A DNA stretch of 64,000 nucleotides from Adlercreutzia caecimuris B7 (GTDB taxonomy: Bacteria > Actinomycetota > Coriobacteriia > Coriobacteriales > Eggerthellaceae), in NCBI RefSeq assembly GCF_000403355.2, contig NZ_KE159646.1, positions 955,226-1,019,225 of the forward strand, written 5' to 3'. Numbering within the stretch: the first letter of the stretch is position 1; each line of letters opens with the position of its first letter. Of this stretch, positions 40,558 to 49,165 are shown piece after piece. The notes under the pieces were generated by a model. It made no database searches. It had not been told where the DNA came from and saw only the letters and a list, made by a program, of their open reading frames with translations. The position numbers were made by a program, and so were the translations under genes.

Positions 40558-41592
40558 ATGCGACTCATCTTGTATGGCCCGACGGCCCTTGCGTGGTGGC
40601 TTACCGCCCGCACTCGACCCGAAGCGCGCGGAACAACCGATGACAGCGTGCTTCAAAGCGGCGGCGTGAGCGCGACCGGTCTCGCCTATCTCCGCGAACG
40701 CGCGCCGTTTCTCCCGATGCCCCATCATGTGCTGACGCGCCTCTGGAACCGACCGCAGCCACCCGGCTGCCGAGTTCATTCCTCGCGCCGTCCCTATCCG
40801 CGCGGCTCGTTTCTCCGCGTCGATCATGGCATCCTCGCTGCCTGCCCTGAACTGTGTCTGGCCCACATGGCCCAAATCCTCAGCCTTCCCCAAATCGTGC
40901 GAATCGGAAGCGCCCTCTGTTCGGAGTTCGCACTCGATCCCACATCCCGCGGAGGTCTCCTGCGACGCCGTCCGCTGACAGATGTCGCGCGTATCGAAAG
41001 TTATCTCGACCGATGCCCGTCCGTCGACGGAAGCCGACCTCTGCGGGAGGCGCTCCTGTTCATGACGGAGCACGCTTACTCGCCGCCCGAGGTGTTCATG
41101 CGCATGGTGCTCGGCTTGCCCGCACGGTTCGGCGGGTTTGGCCTCACTGGCTCAACAGTCAACGAACGGCTCGCTCCCACGCAACGGGCCCAGCGTGTCG
41201 CGGGACGACGCACGCTTATTCCCGACCTGTGCTGGCCAGAGGAAAAGCTTGTTGTGGAGTACGACTCAAACGCCGAGCACCTCGCCCCAAGTCAAATAAC
41301 CCAAGATGCGAAGAAGCGCTTGGCCTTGGAGGCGGACGGCTACGCGGTGGTCACCGTTACCACCAGCCAGCTGGCATCAACCGAATCGATGGAGACCGTG
41401 GCCCGGGAAATCGGCCGCCGATTGCATCGTCGCCTGCGTATTCGAGCATCAGGCTTTCACCGTCGCCAGACCGAGTTGTACCGTATCGGCTGGTCGTTGG
41501 ATGGTTATCTCGATCAACAATGGTTAACGCGACAGCGCGCCAAAACTCAAGCGATGGCTTCGCGCGGCGAAACAGCAGAGCCGACCTGGTAG
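40558..41592 (+). CDS. AbiEi/DUF559-like protein with PD-(D/E)xK-type C-terminus
   Basis: 344 residues. AAAGGAGG lies 4 nt before the ATG. The N-terminal part (M-R-L-I-L-Y-G-P-T-A-L) resembles the start of AbiEi-type proteins; the C-terminal part has I-P-D-L-C-W-P-E-E-K-L-V-V-E-Y-D (221-236) followed by H241 and A-K-K-R-L-A-L (251-257). An I-P-D strand, about 10 residues, then [VI]-E-Y-D and a downstream Lys/Arg helix is the pattern of DUF559/Vsr-like nuclease folds. Asp223, Glu234 and Asp236 would be the metal ligands. It is the only plus-strand gene in a long minus-strand block, stands alone without a partner nucleotidyltransferase, and is bracketed by two 256-bp repeat elements. Function (defence, antitoxin-like regulator or nuclease) is unproven. 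Confidence 0.6.
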   Translation: MRLILYGPTALAWWLTARTRPEARGTTDDSVLQSGGVSATGLAYLRERAPFLPMPHHVLTRLWNRPQPPGCRVHSSRRPYPRGSFLRVDHGILAACPELCLAHMAQILSLPQIVRIGSALCSEFALDPTSRGGLLRRRPLTDVARIESYLDRCPSVDGSRPLREALLFMTEHAYSPPEVFMRMVLGLPARFGGFGLTGSTVNERLAPTQRAQRVAGRRTLIPDLCWPEEKLVVEYDSNAEHLAPSQITQDAKKRLALEADGYAVVTVTTSQLASTESMETVAREIGRRLHRRLRIRASGFHRRQTELYRIGWSLDGYLDQQWLTRQRAKTQAMASRGETAEPTW

Positions 41593-41751
41593 CAGACCGA
41601 GCGATAACGGAAATGCGCGGTGGGGCATGGCAGGCGATAACGCGCGGGTCGGTAACGCACGGGGGGGGAGGCAACGCGCAGAGGGGGTGTCGCCATCCTG
41701 CGTGCCGGCTTTTGCGCCATCGGGGTCAACGGCAGTGGTCAAAATTACGAG

Positions 41752-42007
41752 GATATATATGCGTTTCACAGCCCTTCCGAGCATTTTTGGCCAGAAACCC
41801 CATGATGTATAAGGAAAACGACGACAAGCGAGCGGGCATCGGCAGCCTCCCGTTTTGTCAACTTGCATTTCCCCTGGTCATAACCTACGACGCAAGAGCG
41901 AGGCGAAGGGATCTGCCATCCTTTAGGGTAAGCCGAGATAAAAATCATAGAAATCCAGGAAGTTGTGGCCAGATTTACGGTACTGCACATGAAATCGCTT
42001 ATACATC
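41752..42007. repeat. 256-bp inverted-repeat element, copy 2
   Basis: Left arm GATATATATG (41752-41761) and second unit GATGTATAAG (41804-41813); right arm on the minus strand GATGTATAAG (42007-41998) and second unit GATTTCTATG (41955-41946). TGGCCA is at positions 37-42 of both arms. Unit spacing is 52 bp in every arm, as in copy 1, although the centres differ. It starts 160 bp after the AbiEi-like gene. I see no gene in 41593-42307. Confidence 0.6.
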
Positions 42008-42135
42008 TTATGCTTTGTGACCTCAAGCCTAAAGCTCTCACAGCGCGGTCGGGCGCGAATCGCGGGTCTTGGCGGCACGCAACATGTTTCGGGGCCTCAT
42101 CGGGGCCGTGCCGGGCCTGGGGTACCGAGCAGAGC

Positions 42136-42296
42136 TCCTCCCCGCTGGCGCGACGCGGCGCGGCATCCGCAGGCTGCGGGCGCGGCCCCTCCCCGCTGGC
42201 GCCGCACGGCCCACCGCCCCCGCTGTCGCGACGCGGCGAGGCACTCGCTCTTCGCACGGCGGCGCGACGCGGCGCGGCGGCCGCAGGCTGCGGGCG
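42136..42296. repeat. GC-rich direct repeats downstream of the PPDK regulator gene
   Basis: GCGACGCGGCGCGGC followed by CGCAGGCTGCGGGCG occurs twice (about 42150-42183 and 42264-42296), and CCTCCCCGCTGGCG also twice (near 42138 and 42188). The tract is low-complexity and very GC-rich, and I see no gene. It abuts the 3' end of the minus-strand gene at 42308. Confidence 0.5.
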
Positions 42297-42307
42297 AGAG
42301 CCGCCTC

Positions 42308-43219
42308 CTACCCGAGCACGTCGGCGGCGGTGGGGTGGCTGCGCTCGTAGTAGCGGAGAATCTCCTGGGCGGTCTCCTCCACGGCGCGACCCTCGGTATG
42401 GATGACAATGCACCCGAGCCGCCGCATGAGTGCGCGGGAGGCCTCCAGATCGCGGTAGATGTACTCGGGATCGGCGTAGTTCTTCGCCAGCATGGCGAAC
42501 TGGCCGCCGCCGTTTTTGCCCGCGGCCTTCTTGATGCGCTTCTGACGGATGCTGATGAGCACCTCGGGGGTAATCATCAGGCCGAACAGGCGCGTGCGAT
42601 CCACGTCGAAGATCTGTGCAGGCGGCTCGGTGGACGGGTCCAGCGGCACGTTGGCCACTTTATAGCCCTGCTGCGACAGATAGATGGACAGCGGCGTCTT
42701 CGAGGAGCGCGATACCCCCAAAAGCACGATGTCGGCCTGGGTGAGGTCCTCGGGCGCACGGCCATCGTCGTGGGCGATGGTGAACTCGATGGCGCTGATG
42801 CGGCGGAAGTAGTTGTGATCCACCACGCGCAAGGCCCCCGGCTCCCCCACCGGTTCCATGCCGCTCATGTCCGCGATGGCGTCCACCGCGCTCGTCATGA
42901 CGTCCACAGCCAGAATGTTGGGATGTCGCTCGGTGAAGGCCGCCAGCTCGCGGCGGATGCCGTCATCCACGATGGTGTAGAACACGAGAATGCGGTCATC
43001 GCCGTAGGTGCGCTGATGGTAGGCCACGTGGTTTACCAGGTAGTCGTGCACCTCCTGGTAGCTCTTGATCTTGGAGAACACCTCGAGCCGGGGGTTGGTG
43101 ACCCCGAACTGGGCTGCGGCTGCGCGGGCCACCACCTGGGCTGTCTCGCCGATGGAATCGGATACCACGTGAATGGTGGGCACGCGGGCGGCACGCTCGT
43201 CAGGGGTGTGGTTGTGCAC
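42308..43219 (-). CDS. PPDK regulatory protein (bifunctional kinase/phosphorylase, DUF299)
   Basis: 303 residues. Regulates PPDK by ADP-dependent phosphorylation of the active-site Thr and phosphate-dependent dephosphorylation. Hallmarks: H-V-V-S-D-S-I-G-E-T-A near the N-terminus (17-27) and the nucleotide-binding loop G-V-S-R-S-S-K-T-P-L-S (168-178). GTG at 43219 is chosen because GAGAGG lies 8 nt upstream and the family starts just before the H-V-V-S-D strand; a longer in-frame extension is Arg/Pro-rich and looks non-coding. The presence of ppdK close by makes PPDK rather than PEP synthase the likely target. It lies downstream of glyS, a common neighbour of this family in Gram-positives. 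Confidence 0.92.
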   Translation of the reverse strand: MHNHTPDERAARVPTIHVVSDSIGETAQVVARAAAAQFGVTNPRLEVFSKIKSYQEVHDYLVNHVAYHQRTYGDDRILVFYTIVDDGIRRELAAFTERHPNILAVDVMTSAVDAIADMSGMEPVGEPGALRVVDHNYFRRISAIEFTIAHDDGRAPEDLTQADIVLLGVSRSSKTPLSIYLSQQGYKVANVPLDPSTEPPAQIFDVDRTRLFGLMITPEVLISIRQKRIKKAAGKNGGGQFAMLAKNYADPEYIYRDLEASRALMRRLGCIVIHTEGRAVEETAQEILRYYERSHPTAADVLG

Positions 43220-43406
43220 TTTGAAATCCTCTCGTAGGTTCGCCCGGGGAGCCTGGAGAAGCTCCGACAGGCGCCCGCATCCGTGCCGAGCCGCGGCCGA
43301 ACGGCCTGTAGGCCGTAAGGGCAGGCGGCAAGGTGCACAAGGCAGGCGCAGTCGCAACCGCAGCATCGAGCCGTCCGCTCGTTCCGTCAGGACGAACGGA
43401 CCAGCA

Positions 43407-45494
43407 CTACTTCTTCGCCATCTGGCCGAAGTCGGCCACGTGCGAGAACACGTTGGCAAAACGGTTCAGCAGCTTCAGGCGGTTCGCACGAACCTCGGCG
43501 TCCTCGTCCATGACCATGGTGGTCTCGAAGAAACGGTCCACCGGCGCGCGCAGGGCGGCCAGGGCCGTAAGGGCGTCGGCGAAGCGGTCCTCGCGCAGGG
43601 CGGCGGCCACAGCCTCCTCGGCGGCCTCCACGGCATCCGACAGATCGCGCTCCACCGCGGTGAGCTCGGCAGTCTTGTAGCCGGTGCCGAGCCCGATCTC
43701 ACGCAGGTTATTGGCGCGGGCGAAAGCGGTGGCCAGATCGGCGAACACCTCGGGCTCGTGGGTGCGCGCGGCCTCCAGGGCACGGGCGCGGGCGGCGAGC
43801 ACCATGGGCTCCTCGATGCACGAGGCGAGCACCGCGTCGATGGTGTCGGCCTTCACGCCCGCATCGCGCAGGGCCACCTTCTCGCGGGTGATGAAGAAGT
43901 CGATGATCTCGCGGCGCACCGAGGCGTTGTCGAACTCAAGCCCGGCCTCGCGGTAGATGATGAGCGAGGCGTCGATGGTCTCCACGAGGCTTATGGGCAG
44001 CCCCGTCTCCTCCAGGATGGCCAGCACGCCCAAAGCCGCGCGACGCAGAGCGAACGGGTCGGAGGAGCCGGTGGGGGCCTGGCCCACGGCAAACAGGCCG
44101 CAGATGGTGTCGATCTTATCGGAAAGCGCCACCACCTGGCCGATCACATCGGCGGGGATGGCGTCGCCGGAGAAACGCGGGCGGTAGTGCTCGGCGATGG
44201 CGCGGGCCACGCGCTCGGGCTCGCCGGCAGCTGCGGCATAGTAGCTGCCCATGATGCCCTGCACGCTCGTGAACTCCACGACCGCGCCCGTGACCAGGTC
44301 GGCCTTGGCCAGGTAGGCGGCCCGCGCGATGTCGCGCATCTCGGAGGCCTCGATGCCGGCGGCCGCGGTGATACGGGCCGACAGCTTCACCACGCGGGCG
44401 GTCTTGTCGCGCATGGTACCCAAAGCCTCCTGGAACACCACCTCGTCCAGGCGCTGCACATAATCCTCCAGCGGGCGCTTCAGATCCTCCTCGTAGAAGA
44501 ACTTCGCGTCGTAGAGGCGGGCGGCCACCACGCGCTCGTTGCCGTCGACGATAGTGGCCTCGTGGGCCGGATCGCCATTGGACACGATGACGAAGCGGTT
44601 GGTGAGGTTGCCATCGGCATCGTAGAGCGGGAAGTAGCGCTGATGCATGAGCATGGCATCGACGATGATCTCCTCGGGAACCTTCAGGAACTCCTCGTCG
44701 AAGGTGCCCACCATGGGCGTGGGGTACTCGGAGAGGTTGATGACCTCGGTAAGCGTCTTAGCCGGAAGCTCGGCAGTCGCCCCGCACGCCGCCTCGATGG
44801 CGGCTACGCCGTCGCGGATGACGGCCTCGCGCTCGGCCTGGGTCGGCACCACGTAGGCGCCACGCACCACGTCCACCAGCGCGTCAGCCGAAGCCACCTC
44901 GTGCGGCCCGGGAGCCAGGAAGCGATGGCCGCGGGTCGCGCGCCCGGCGGTGATGCCCGCATACCGAACGGGAATCACCTCGTCGCCCAGAAGCGCCACC
45001 AGCCAGCGCACCGGACGCGAGAACATCTCGCTCGTGGTGCCCCAGCGGCACGACTTCGGCCAGCTGATGTCGTCGATCACACCGCGCAGCACACTCGGCA
45101 GAAGCGCGGCGGTCTCCTGGGCGGGCACCTGGCGCACGGCGTAGACGTACTCGGTGCCGTTCTCGTCACGGCGCTCCAGGCCGTCCACGGAAAGCCCCTT
45201 GCCGCGGGCGAATCCCTCGGCGGCCTTGGTGGGCCTGCCGGCCTCGTCGAAGGCAATGGCGACGGCCGGCCCGCGGAAGACCTCCTCCAGGGCCTCGGTG
45301 GACGCGGCCACGTCGGCCACCACGGCGATGAGGCGGCGCGGACTCGTGTAGACGGCCACATCCCCGTGGGGAATGCGCACCGCGTCCAAGGCGGCGGGCA
45401 CAAGCTCGGCCAGCTGCTCGGTGGCGCGCTTCAGATCGAAGGCGGGAATCTCCTCGGTGCCGATCTCGAAGGCAAGGGTTGCAGTGTTCGCCAT
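43407..45494 (-). CDS. glyS: Glycyl-tRNA synthetase, beta subunit
   Basis: 695 residues, normal for the family. Part of the heterotetrameric bacterial-type enzyme that charges tRNA-Gly; the beta subunit provides tRNA recognition and an HD-like region. The N-terminus L-A-F-E-I-G-T-E-E-I-P-A is diagnostic, and the C-terminus carries the anticodon-binding helical domain. ATG at 45494 sits 1 nt after the glyQ stop, indicating coupled translation; the longer upstream frame is the antisense of glyQ codons and is rejected. Confidence 0.97.
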   Translation of the reverse strand: MANTATLAFEIGTEEIPAFDLKRATEQLAELVPAALDAVRIPHGDVAVYTSPRRLIAVVADVAASTEALEEVFRGPAVAIAFDEAGRPTKAAEGFARGKGLSVDGLERRDENGTEYVYAVRQVPAQETAALLPSVLRGVIDDISWPKSCRWGTTSEMFSRPVRWLVALLGDEVIPVRYAGITAGRATRGHRFLAPGPHEVASADALVDVVRGAYVVPTQAEREAVIRDGVAAIEAACGATAELPAKTLTEVINLSEYPTPMVGTFDEEFLKVPEEIIVDAMLMHQRYFPLYDADGNLTNRFVIVSNGDPAHEATIVDGNERVVAARLYDAKFFYEEDLKRPLEDYVQRLDEVVFQEALGTMRDKTARVVKLSARITAAAGIEASEMRDIARAAYLAKADLVTGAVVEFTSVQGIMGSYYAAAAGEPERVARAIAEHYRPRFSGDAIPADVIGQVVALSDKIDTICGLFAVGQAPTGSSDPFALRRAALGVLAILEETGLPISLVETIDASLIIYREAGLEFDNASVRREIIDFFITREKVALRDAGVKADTIDAVLASCIEEPMVLAARARALEAARTHEPEVFADLATAFARANNLREIGLGTGYKTAELTAVERDLSDAVEAAEEAVAAALREDRFADALTALAALRAPVDRFFETTMVMDEDAEVRANRLKLLNRFANVFSHVADFGQMAKK

Positions 45495-45495
45495 C

Positions 45496-46605
45496 TTAGG
45501 CCTCCTCATCGGTCGTCTCGGCAATAGTCGCGAACTCGAAGGCCCGCTCGGAGCGGTCGGCCGCGGCAGCGGAGCCGGGGCAGCCCGCGGCCGGCTCGGG
45601 ATGGGCGGGCACGATGTTGGCAGGCTTCTCCTCCACCGCCTTCGCGCGCGGGTCGGGCACGGCGGCCAGCAGTGCATCCAGCTCGGCGGTGTCCACATCC
45701 ATTCCCACGACGTTCTTCATGTAGGAAGCGCAGCAGGCCTTGGCCAGCGTGCGCACGCGCAGGATGTAGGCCATGCGCTCGGTGGCCGAGATGACCCCGC
45801 GGGCGTCCAACAGGTTGAAGGCGTGGCAGCATTTCAGCACCGAGTCGTAGGCCGGCAGCGGCAGATCGGCGCGCAGCGTGCGCAGGCACTCGGTCTCGCG
45901 GTCGGCGAACTCCTGGAACAGGAACTCGGTATCGGCCACCTCGAAGTTGTAGGCGGAGTACTCGCGCTCGTTCTCCAGATACACGTCGCCGTAGGTGAAC
46001 GTGACGCCGTCGTCGCCGCGGGCCCACACGATGTCGTACATGTTGTCCACGCCCTGGACGAACATGGTAAGCCGCTCCAGGCCGTAGGCGATCTCCACGG
46101 GCACGGGACTGCACTCGAAGCCGCCCACTTGCTGGAAGTAGGTGAACTGGGTGACCTCCATGCCGTCGATCCACACTTCCCAGCCCAGGCCCCAGGCGCC
46201 CAGCGTGGGGCTTTCCCAGTCGTCTTCCACGAAGCGCACGTCGTGGGCCGCGACATCGATGCCAATGGCCTTAAGCGACCCCAGGTACAGATCCTGGATG
46301 TTGTCGGGCGAGGGTTTGATGAGCACCTGGAACTGGTAGTAGAACTGCCCGCGGTTGGGGTTCTCGCCGTAGCGCCCGTCGGTGGGACGGCGGCAGCCCT
46401 GCACGTAGCAGGTGCGCCACGTGTCCGGGCCCAGCGAGCGCAGCGTGGTGGCCGGGGCGTTGGTGCCGGCGCCCACCTCGTTGTCGTAGGGCTGCAGCAC
46501 CACGCACCCGACAGACGCCCAGTAGCGCTGCAGGTTCATGATGACGTCTTGGAACGTGGGGGGCAACTTCTCGCCGGAGGCGGCGGGGGCGGCGTCCTTG
46601 ATCAT
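45496..46605 (-). CDS. glyQ: Glycyl-tRNA synthetase, alpha subunit
   Basis: 369 residues. The catalytic class II subunit: [13 protein letters not shown] (about 17-29), [22 protein letters not shown] and the F-Q-V-L-I-K-P motif are all classic GlyQ. ATG at 46605 has AAGGAG 4 nt upstream; a TTG start 8 codons earlier is less likely. The C-terminus is about 60-70 residues longer than in most GlyQ proteins and is Pro/Ala/Glu-rich, probably disordered. It is followed directly by glyS. Confidence 0.97.
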   Translation of the reverse strand: MIKDAAPAASGEKLPPTFQDVIMNLQRYWASVGCVVLQPYDNEVGAGTNAPATTLRSLGPDTWRTCYVQGCRRPTDGRYGENPNRGQFYYQFQVLIKPSPDNIQDLYLGSLKAIGIDVAAHDVRFVEDDWESPTLGAWGLGWEVWIDGMEVTQFTYFQQVGGFECSPVPVEIAYGLERLTMFVQGVDNMYDIVWARGDDGVTFTYGDVYLENEREYSAYNFEVADTEFLFQEFADRETECLRTLRADLPLPAYDSVLKCCHAFNLLDARGVISATERMAYILRVRTLAKACCASYMKNVVGMDVDTAELDALLAAVPDPRAKAVEEKPANIVPAHPEPAAGCPGSAAAADRSERAFEFATIAETTDEEA

Positions 46606-46665
46606 AGCTCTCCTTCTCTGGTCGGACAACGTTCTCAGGGGAAACGGAACACGGCGCGCAAGGCG

Positions 46666-47238
46666 CTACAGCAGGCCGATATCGGTCAGCGGCCAGTAGA
46701 TGAACAGGGCCTTCCCGGTCACGCTCGATTCCGGAATAGCACCGAAATAGCGGGAATCCTGGGAATTGGTGCGGTTGTCGCCCATCACCCACAGCCCTCC
46801 GGGAGGCACCGTGTAAGGATAGGTGATCTCCTCGAACAGGTAGCTGCGCAGGGCCAGCGAGGGCTCACCGTGGGTGTAGGGCTCGTTTTGCAGCACGTCG
46901 TCCACGTACACGCGCCCGTCGCGCAAGTCAACGGTCTGGCCGCCCGTGGCGATGACGCGCTTGATGAGAATGCGGCCCATATGCTCGGGGTCGGGGTCCT
47001 CGAAGGTGACGATGTCGCCGGCGGCAGGCGGGCGGCCGTAGTAGGTGATCTTCTCGGAGAGTACCATGTCGCCGGGCATGATGGTAGTCTCCATGGAGCC
47101 CGAGGGAATCTCGTAGGCTTGGAAGATGAACGTGCGCAGGCCCCACGTCAGCCCCAGCACCAGGGCGACGAGAACGATGATGCTGAGAAGCGTATGCAGA
47201 ATACCTTCGGGCTGAGAAGCCTGTTTGCGCTCGTGCAT
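46666..47238 (-). CDS. lepB: Signal peptidase I
   Basis: 190 residues. Cleaves signal peptides of exported proteins at the outer face of the membrane. One N-terminal transmembrane helix (about 14-33), the catalytic Ser48 in I-P-S-G-S-M, the general-base Lys93 in L-I-K-R-V-I-A, and the C-terminal G-D-N-R-x-N-S-x-D-S-R box (box E) are all present. The N-terminal start (M-H-E-R-K-Q) follows GGAAGGG by about 11 nt, so the start is a little uncertain. It lies between trmD and glyQ; rplS, often found near here, is absent. Confidence 0.95.
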   Translation of the reverse strand: MHERKQASQPEGILHTLLSIIVLVALVLGLTWGLRTFIFQAYEIPSGSMETTIMPGDMVLSEKITYYGRPPAAGDIVTFEDPDPEHMGRILIKRVIATGGQTVDLRDGRVYVDDVLQNEPYTHGEPSLALRSYLFEEITYPYTVPPGGLWVMGDNRTNSQDSRYFGAIPESSVTGKALFIYWPLTDIGLL

Positions 47239-47282
47239 CGAGAATCGAACCCTTCCCTGCGGTGGAAAATTACAGTGAACAG

Positions 47283-48257
47283 CTATGATACCGCTTCGGA
47301 TTCGCCGCGCCTGCCGGGTTTGCAAGACAACAGAAATTTCTGGTCAGCGGCCGTAAGCCGGCCGGACTTCTCGAAGGCCGCCAGCAGGTCGGGGCGCGCT
47401 TCGGCCGTGCGGGCCAGGCTCTGCTCGCGGCGCCAGCGGGCCACCGCCGCGTGGTTGCCCGACAAAAGCACCGCCGGCACCTCCATGCCGCGGAAGTTAG
47501 CCGGCCGCGTGTACTGGGGATACTCCAGAAGGCCGCTCGTGAACGACTCGTCGATGGGGCCGTCGGCCGCGCCGAGCACCCCCGGAATCTTGCGCACCAC
47601 CGCGTCGATAACCACCATACTGGCCAGCTCGCCGGAGGTGAGCACGTAGTCGCCCAGAGAGATGATGTGATCGGCCAGGGAGTACACGCGCTCGTCGATG
47701 CCCTCGTAGTGGCCGCACACGAACAGCAGGCGGTCGACGGCGGCAAGCTCGGCGGCGCAGGCGTCGTCGAAGGTGCGGCCCTGGGGCGCGAGAAAGACGA
47801 TCTGGGGGGCGGGGTTCCCCTCAGTCGAGGGCGGCGGGCATTCCCATTCGCTCAGACAGTCCTCGGGGGCGGGGCTCCGGGTAATGCTCAGTCGCTCGGA
47901 CAGTCCTCGCTCGGCGCGACAGCCCACTGGGCTGATCGCGTTCGCTGCGGAACTCGCTTGGCGAGCACCACCCGGAACCCCTCGGCACCCAGCCTCGGCT
48001 GAGGCCAGCTTCGCCGCGACGCAGCCCTTCCCCGCAATAGCCTCCACGGCCTCGAAGATGGGCTCGCACTTCATGACGAGGCCGGCCCCTCCGCCGTAGG
48101 GGTCGTCGTCGGTGGTGCGATGGCGGTCGTAGGTCCAGTCGCGCAGGTCGTAGGCGCGAAAATCGAGGATGCCCTTCTCCTGGGCACGCTTCATCATGGA
48201 CTCGCCCATGACCGAGTCGTACATATGGGGAAACGTCGAGAGGGTTTCGATGAGCAT
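47283..48257 (-). CDS. trmD: tRNA (guanine-N1)-methyltransferase with internal insertion
   Basis: 324 residues against about 240-250 usual. Methylates G37 next to the anticodon using AdoMet bound in a trefoil knot. Family motifs: R-D-W-T-Y-D-R-H-R-T-T-D-D-D-P-Y-G-G-G near the N-terminus, V-F-L-A-P-Q-G-R, L-F-V-C-G-H-Y-E-G-I-D-E-R-V, and I-G-D-Y-V-L-T-S-G-E-L types in the knot. A 73-residue segment of unlike composition is inserted between the E-A-V-E-A-I-A-G-K helix and the Q-I-V-F-L-A-P strand, a loop that should tolerate it. ATG at 48257 begins with the expected M-L-I-E-T-L-S-T-F-P; its ribosome-binding site is weak. Confidence 0.93.
   Translation of the reverse strand: MLIETLSTFPHMYDSVMGESMMKRAQEKGILDFRAYDLRDWTYDRHRTTDDDPYGGGAGLVMKCEPIFEAVEAIAGKGCVAAKLASAEAGCRGVPGGARQASSAANAISPVGCRAERGLSERLSITRSPAPEDCLSEWECPPPSTEGNPAPQIVFLAPQGRTFDDACAAELAAVDRLLFVCGHYEGIDERVYSLADHIISLGDYVLTSGELASMVVIDAVVRKIPGVLGAADGPIDESFTSGLLEYPQYTRPANFRGMEVPAVLLSGNHAAVARWRREQSLARTAEARPDLLAAFEKSGRLTAADQKFLLSCKPGRRGESEAVS
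47808..48026 (-). other. 219-bp in-frame insertion in trmD
   Basis: Exactly 73 codons, rich in Ala, Gly, Pro, Ser and Cys. The DNA contains two 17-bp copies of CGCTC-R-GACAGTCCTCG (47849-47865 and 47893-47909, one mismatch) each preceded or followed by GGGGCGGGG, unlike the surrounding gene. This suggests a small repeat-type element inserted without breaking the frame, similar in effect to palindromic elements known in other bacteria. Confidence 0.55.
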
Positions 48258-48381
48258 GGCGCGAATCCGTTCGTTGCGGGGCGGGAAGAAACAGAAGGGC
48301 CGCAAGGCGGCGATAGCGGGGCCGCAAGGCGGCTAAACGGCGCCGAGAGACGGAGACGGCAAGCCGGCGGGCCGCCGGCAG

Positions 48382-48906
48382 CTACAAATCCAGCAGACCC
48401 TCGGGGCAGGACAGGCGAATGGCGCGGGCGTCCTCGTCCACCGCCTCCACGAACGCATCCACCAGCGGCACAAGGGTCTCGCGGCCGTCGTCGCGGCGCA
48501 CCACGAGCAAAGGCTGCATAGCCCGATCGTCCAGCGCGGCCACCTCGCCCACGAAGCCGGCGCGAACGTCTTCCACGCGCCAGCCCTCCCAGTCGGGCAG
48601 ATCATCGTCTGCCTCGATGAGGGAAAGGTCGACCTCGGCCTCGCGCACGAGGCAGCGGCAGCCGACGACGAGCTCGGCCACGCCGAGGTCGGGCACCTCG
48701 TCGAAGGCGACGAGCGCCTCGGTTTCGGACAGCTCGGCCACCGAGGCCACATGCACGCGCCGCGGGGCATCGAGCGCCGGGGGCACGAGAGCCACCTCCA
48801 ACCCCTCGTACAGCAAAACGGGAAGGCCCGGCGCACCTCGTGCGACGAGCCCTCCGTTCAAATTCTTCGTTTTCGCCAGATAGGCGATATCGCACCAGCC
48901 GCGCAT
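48382..48906 (-). CDS. rimM: 16S rRNA processing protein RimM
   Basis: 174 residues, usual length. Assists maturation of the 30S head by binding S19. The N-terminal domain runs from I-A-Y-L-A-K-T-K-N-L-N-G-G-L-V-A to E-A-E-V-D-L; a PRC-barrel follows with V-G-E-V-A-A-L, L-V-P-L-V-D-A-F-V and a final R-L-S-C-P-E-G-L-L-D-L. The motif normally read as G-K-[IV]-x-x-x-H-G-x-x-G is divergent here. The start codon directly abuts the khpA stop (48907), so the two are translationally coupled. Position between khpA and trmD supports the call. Confidence 0.9.
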   Translation of the reverse strand: MRGWCDIAYLAKTKNLNGGLVARGAPGLPVLLYEGLEVALVPPALDAPRRVHVASVAELSETEALVAFDEVPDLGVAELVVGCRCLVREAEVDLSLIEADDDLPDWEGWRVEDVRAGFVGEVAALDDRAMQPLLVVRRDDGRETLVPLVDAFVEAVDEDARAIRLSCPEGLLDL

Positions 48907-49161
48907 TTAATCGATGAGCTCCACATCGACCATCTTGCCCGAGCGCGATGCCGCGGCACGGGCAAGCGTGCGGATAGCTTTGATGACGCGGCCCTGGCGG
49001 CCGATGACCTTGCCGGCATCGCCCTCGGCGACCCGGATCTCGATGACCATGCCGCCATCCTCGGCCTCGACGGAGGCCACCTCCAGCGCGTCGGGCTCGT
49101 CGACCAGCGGGCGAACGATGGAATCGACCAGGCCGGCCAGATCTTCCGTCAGATCGGCCAT
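48907..49161 (-). CDS. khpA: KH-domain RNA-binding protein
   Basis: 84 residues. One KH domain with the GxxG loop I-G-R-Q-G (53-57), followed by V-I-K-A-I-R-T-L-A. KhpA proteins bind RNA and act with KhpB in cell-shape and division control in several Gram-positives. It lies 4 nt after the rpsP stop and directly before rimM, the conserved place for this gene. ATG at 49161 is the natural start; the much longer frame upstream is the antisense of other genes. Confidence 0.95.
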   Translation of the reverse strand: MADLTEDLAGLVDSIVRPLVDEPDALEVASVEAEDGGMVIEIRVAEGDAGKVIGRQGRVIKAIRTLARAAASRSGKMVDVELID

Positions 49162-49165
49162 GGCG

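Noticed and set aside
42017-43237. Plus-strand frame of 406 codons over the PPDK regulator gene
   Set aside because: Antisense shadow; the minus-strand product has clear family motifs.
43220-43459. N-terminal extension of the PPDK regulatory protein
   Set aside because: Arg/Pro/Ser-rich out-of-family sequence; GTG 43219 has a Shine-Dalgarno and gives the normal length.
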